Source of the DNA: Beijerinckia sp. 28-YEA-48
GTDB taxonomy: Bacteria; Pseudomonadota; Alphaproteobacteria; Rhizobiales; Beijerinckiaceae
Length of the DNA: 64,000 nt
Direction of reading: 5' to 3'
NCBI RefSeq assembly: GCF_900104955.1
Contig: NZ_FNSI01000001.1
Location: forward strand, 2,018,001 to 2,082,000
The position numbers and the translations under genes were made by a program. Position 1 is the first letter of the stretch. Each line of letters opens with the position of its first letter. This document shows, one piece after another, positions 60,547 to 64,000 of the stretch. The notes under the pieces are model-generated. The model was not told the DNA's origin. It made no database searches and was given only the letters and a program-made list of their open reading frames with translations.

Positions 60547-63179
60547 TGGGGCGGCGTAACAGCCCCGAGCAGGCCCAGCCCCGCCGTCCGTCCACCGGAT
60601 TGGCGGCTATTGGTTATGGTCTCCTGGTCGCGCTCTCACTGCTAACGATTCCCGCTGCCCAGCCCTCGCTGGCGCAGACCCTAAACGATCGCCTGACGCA
60701 ACGCGCTCAGACGCCGAACCCGGACGGCAAAAAGGATCGGCTCCTCGTCGACGCCAACGAGCTGACCTACAACCGGGACAACGACACAATCGGTGCGCGC
60801 GGCAACGTGCAGCTGTATTATCAGGGCCGCATCCTTGAGGCCGATCGGGTCACCTACGACCGCAAGACCAGCCGCGTGTTCGCCGAGGGCCACGCCAAGC
60901 TGACAGAACGCGACGGCACCATCTCCTACGCCGACCGGTTCGAGCTGACGGACGATTTCAAGAACGGCTTCATCGACAGCCTGCGGATGGATACCTCCGA
61001 CCACATCCATATCAGCGCGGCGCGGGCCGAGCGGATCGAGGGCGAACAAACACGCTTCGAGTCCGGCACGTACAACGCCTGTGAGCGTTGCGAGACAGAC
61101 AACAGCAAGCCGCCGTTCTGGCAGATTCGCGCCAAAAAGATCATTCACAACAACTCCGAACAGACGCTCTACTACGAGGACGCGACGTTCGAATTCTATA
61201 ATCAGCCAATCGCCTGGCTGCCGTTCTTCTCGATGCCCGATCCGACGGTCTCGCGCAAAAGCGGCATTCTGACACCGACCTACGTCTATCGCTCCTATAC
61301 CGGCGTCGGCGTCGGCATTCCGATCTATTGGGCGATTTCACCGACCTACGACCTCACCGTCACGCCGACCTTTCTGACCAAGCAAGGCCTGCTCGGTGAA
61401 GCCGTCTGGCGGCAGCAATTCGTCAACGGTTCCTATCAGATCCGTGGCGTCGGCATTTTCCAGAACGATCCGAGCGCCTTCCTGCCCGCCCCCTACGGGC
61501 CGGGCAAACGCGACTTCCGCGGCTCGCTGGAATCGCGCGGCGAGTTTTACATCAACGACAAATGGAAGTTCGGCTGGGACGGCACGCTGTTGAGCGATCG
61601 CTGGTTTATCCAGCAGTACGCCATGCCGCAGGCGTCCTTGTCGGCGAACTACTTCCAGGAAACGGTGTCGACCGTCTATTTGAACGGCAAGGGTGATCGC
61701 GGCTATTTCGACCTGCGCGGATATTATTTCCAAGGTCTCGGCCGCTCCGACATCCAGGCGCAGCAGCCTGTCGTCGCGCCGGTCCTCGATTACAACAAGA
61801 CCATCGATATCGACCCGAAGAAGACCGCCGGCATCGGCGGCCAGCTTGAGATCGATTTCAACTTCACGCGCCTCTCGCGCGAGCTTGCGTCATTCCAAGC
61901 CATCGGCGGCCAGCCTCTCGATCGGGCTTATGGTCTCTACAATGTCTGCGAGACGCTGACCGGCACGCGCACCTATGTCCCGGGCTCCTGCCTATTGAAC
62001 GGCATGGGCGGCGACTACACGCGCGCCACGTTGAACCTGTCGTGGAAGCGCAAATTCATCGACCCGCTCGGCCAAGTCTGGACGCCGTTCGTCTTCGCCC
62101 ATGTCAATGCCGCCTGGGCCAATGTTAATCTGTCGAACACGACCGGCTGGTCCAATCCGAGCTGCGCCGCTCCGCCCTGCGTCTCCTACATCACCAACGC
62201 AAGCCAGGTGGGCTTCCTCGGTGGTTCGAAGGAGCAGAGTGCCGCCAATGTGACGCCGGGCGCGGGCCTCGAATATCGCTATCCCTTCCTCTACAGCGGC
62301 AGCATTGTCGACCAGGTGTTCGAGCCGATCGCGCAGATCATCGTGCGCCCGAACACTGGCACGAGCACCCTGCGCATCAACGAAGATTCGCAAAGCCTGG
62401 TTTTCGACACGTCGAACCTGTTCGACTGGTCGAAATATTCCGGCTACGACCGCTTCGAGACCGGCACCCGCGCCAACTACGGCTTCCAATATACGGCGAG
62501 CTTCCACAAAGGCGGCTACGTCAATTTCATCTTCGGCCAGTCACGGCAGATCGCCGGCGTCAATTCCTACGCCACGCCTGACGCCGCCAACATCGGCCTG
62601 AGTTCGGGCCTCGACACACGCGCGTCCGACTACGTCGCCAGCACGACGATCGCGCCGAGCTCGATGTTCAACTTCGTCGCCAAGGCCCGCTTCGACGAGC
62701 GCAGCTTCGCTCTGCGCCGCCTCGACCTGATGGCCAATTTCAATTACGGCCCACTGGAAGCGAGCATGCAATATGCGCGCTACAGCGCCCAGCCGCTGAT
62801 CGGTTACAACGTGCCGCGCGAAGGCTTGTCGGGCAACGCCAAGTACAAGCTGAACGACAATTTCTTCGCCAGCGGCAGCGTGATCTTCGACCTGTCGCGG
62901 CACTACTATAACAACACGCCGACCGCTACCGGCTACGTCGGTAAGGCGCCGTTGTTCTCCGTGGCTGGTCTTGGCGCCGGCATCGGCTATACGGACGACG
63001 GCAACACGATCATGCTCAATTATACCTCGCTCTATCAGGACAACGGGGTTCTGACGCCGACCCGCAACCAGACCGTCATGCTGCGGATCGAGTTGCGCTC
63101 CCTCGGCGAGACGAGCCTGAGATCATCTCTCGGCAGCGTTCGCGTTCAAGACGGACTGAGCAGCGCCACGGTGCGCTGA
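60546..63179 (+). CDS. lptD: Outer-membrane LPS translocon LptD
   Basis: An 877-residue outer-membrane protein that inserts LPS into the outer leaflet. After an N-terminal signal region (YGLLVALSLLTIPAAQPSLAQ) comes an OstA/LptA-like jellyroll (LLVDANELTYNRDNDTIGARGNVQL), then a large beta-barrel rich in aromatic strands (GGQLEIDFNFTRLSREL). Cysteine pairs CERCE near residue 180 and CAAPPC near residue 540 may form the disulfides needed for LptE-dependent folding. It is long for the family but has the normal domain order. GGAGGATGG precedes the ATG. Confidence 0.95.
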   Translation: MGRRNSPEQAQPRRPSTGLAAIGYGLLVALSLLTIPAAQPSLAQTLNDRLTQRAQTPNPDGKKDRLLVDANELTYNRDNDTIGARGNVQLYYQGRILEADRVTYDRKTSRVFAEGHAKLTERDGTISYADRFELTDDFKNGFIDSLRMDTSDHIHISAARAERIEGEQTRFESGTYNACERCETDNSKPPFWQIRAKKIIHNNSEQTLYYEDATFEFYNQPIAWLPFFSMPDPTVSRKSGILTPTYVYRSYTGVGVGIPIYWAISPTYDLTVTPTFLTKQGLLGEAVWRQQFVNGSYQIRGVGIFQNDPSAFLPAPYGPGKRDFRGSLESRGEFYINDKWKFGWDGTLLSDRWFIQQYAMPQASLSANYFQETVSTVYLNGKGDRGYFDLRGYYFQGLGRSDIQAQQPVVAPVLDYNKTIDIDPKKTAGIGGQLEIDFNFTRLSRELASFQAIGGQPLDRAYGLYNVCETLTGTRTYVPGSCLLNGMGGDYTRATLNLSWKRKFIDPLGQVWTPFVFAHVNAAWANVNLSNTTGWSNPSCAAPPCVSYITNASQVGFLGGSKEQSAANVTPGAGLEYRYPFLYSGSIVDQVFEPIAQIIVRPNTGTSTLRINEDSQSLVFDTSNLFDWSKYSGYDRFETGTRANYGFQYTASFHKGGYVNFIFGQSRQIAGVNSYATPDAANIGLSSGLDTRASDYVASTTIAPSSMFNFVAKARFDERSFALRRLDLMANFNYGPLEASMQYARYSAQPLIGYNVPREGLSGNAKYKLNDNFFASGSVIFDLSRHYYNNTPTATGYVGKAPLFSVAGLGAGIGYTDDGNTIMLNYTSLYQDNGVLTPTRNQTVMLRIELRSLGETSLRSSLGSVRVQDGLSSATVR

Positions 63180-63204
63180 AGCCGGATCAAAGATTGGAGC
63201 TATT

Positions 63205-64000
63205 ATGCTGTCAGCACTTCTTCCGGGCCGGAATGCTATTCATCTGAGCTTTGCCGCTCTCCTGCTCGCCGCTGGAACAACTGCTCTGCCGCTTCCGGGC
63301 CTTGTCCCTGCCGCCCATGCGCAGGCCCTTGTCGCGACCGTCAACGACAGCCCGATCACCAACCAGGACGTCGAGCAGCGCATGCGCCTCCTGCGTGTCA
63401 TGCGTAAGCCAGCGACCAATGCGGCGGCGTTGGAAAGCATTTACGAGACCCGACTGAAGCTCGCCGAAACGGGCAAATACAGCCTGAAGCCAAGCGAACA
63501 GGACGCCATCAATGAATTGTCGCGCGTGGCGACAGAGATGAAGATCCGTCCGCAGGCGCTGCTCAGCAGCATCCAGGGCGCCCGCGTCGACAAACAGGCG
63601 ATCCAGGAATATTTCGGCGCGATCATGGCCTGGCGCAGTCTCGTGGGCGCCCTGAACAAGAATGTCAGCGTTCCCGAAAGCGAAGTTCGCGCCGAATTGG
63701 CGAAACAGGGCTCCAAGGCCGTCGGCGACTATCGCCTGCGGCAGGTGATCTTCGTTATCCCGTCCAATGCCTCGGGCGAAGTCATTCAGAGCCGCGCCCA
63801 GGTGGCGCAGCAGCTGCGCGCCCGCTTCAACGATTGCCAGTCCGGCATCCAACTCGCCCGCAGCATGAGCGAAGTGGTGGTGCGCGAACAGATGACTCGC
63901 GGTCCCAGCGCCCTGTCGCCGGAACTCCTGGAGGTGCTGGAGAAAACCCCGGTCGGCCATCTGACACCGCCGCAGCGCGGCGCGGATGGCATCGAAATGA
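63205..64000 (+). CDS. surA: Periplasmic chaperone SurA, N-terminal part (partial)
   Basis: The first 265 codons of a gene that runs off the right edge. A signal peptide (hydrophobic AIHLSFAALLLAAGTTALPLP, cleavage near AHAQ) is followed by VATVNDSPITNQDVEQRMRLL, the SurA N-domain start, and then a rotamase-type region that begins YRLRQVIFVIPS near residue 174. The family combines chaperoning of outer-membrane porins with peptidyl-prolyl isomerase domains; the window ends within the first such domain. GGAG precedes the ATG, 25 bp after lptD. The usual downstream pdxA and ksgA are not in the window. Confidence 0.92.
   Translation, partial: MLSALLPGRNAIHLSFAALLLAAGTTALPLPGLVPAAHAQALVATVNDSPITNQDVEQRMRLLRVMRKPATNAAALESIYETRLKLAETGKYSLKPSEQDAINELSRVATEMKIRPQALLSSIQGARVDKQAIQEYFGAIMAWRSLVGALNKNVSVPESEVRAELAKQGSKAVGDYRLRQVIFVIPSNASGEVIQSRAQVAQQLRARFNDCQSGIQLARSMSEVVVREQMTRGPSALSPELLEVLEKTPVGHLTPPQRGADGIEM

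Overview
The window is about 62-63% GC, gene dense, and carries the gene set and order of an alphaproteobacterium of the order Hyphomicrobiales (Rhizobiales). HdaA, ErpA, an alpha-type argS next to dgt and erpA, HolC-PepA next to lptFG-lptD-surA, purMN next to a PgsA-like/PerM/HdaA/PPK/PPX run, and several Bug-type solute receptors point there. Dispersed intergenic palindromes typical of the group are also present. I cannot fix the genus; a Beijerinckiaceae- or Xanthobacteraceae-like soil or water organism is an inference. No tRNA, rRNA, CRISPR, transposase or prophage was found.

Layout. 1-5312: SPOR-like fragment, argS, a 44-aa membrane peptide, yihY, dgt, erpA. 5335-8025: a catabolic-looking set (amidohydrolase, isochorismatase-like hydrolase, GST). 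8100-12582: glycosyltransferase, methyltransferase, aspS, LLM-type flavin oxidoreductase. 12743-18513: a dctA transporter, a small outer-membrane protein, then a LysR regulator divergent from a Bug receptor and a CocE-type hydrolase across a 30-bp palindrome. 18567-24355: mixed accessory genes (Tat-like small protein, TauD-like dioxygenase, Dps, a Pro/Gln-rich protein, an orphan, MFS, small membrane protein). 24366-27795: EVE protein, DUF1194 protein, RNase D, AqpZ. 27847-34029: a probable minus-strand operon PgsA-like, PerM, HdaA, PPK, PPX. 34153-39971: Bug receptor, purMN, AraC, VOC, YafY regulator and divergent GST. 40205-46338: secreted DUF4375 protein, GST, GFA protein, molybdopterin oxidoreductase, second dctA. 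46593-50913: Ndk, then OxyR, rubrerythrin, a double-[4Fe-4S] CCG protein and a DUF3501 protein. 51052-58013: ABC-F ATPase, MFS, HolC, a secreted protein, PepA, and a fluoroacetate-dehalogenase-like hydrolase. 58316-64000: lptF, lptG, lptD and the start of surA, the outer-membrane biogenesis block.

The most interesting locus is 47113-50913. OxyR keeps both redox cysteines at residues 199 and 208 and has a 52-bp interrupted palindrome upstream. The rubrerythrin keeps all seven di-iron ligands but lacks the rubredoxin domain that normally feeds it electrons. The next gene encodes a protein with two [4Fe-4S] motifs that could fill that role, followed by DUF3501. A tandem GAATAATTCCAA repeat resembling the Irr iron-control element precedes rubrerythrin, and perfect hairpin-plus-T terminators separate the three genes. 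I read it as a candidate peroxide reductase system under peroxide and iron control. Other points worth following are the dehalogenase active site, a secreted DUF4375 protein, leaderless-looking starts, and small duplications at gene junctions.
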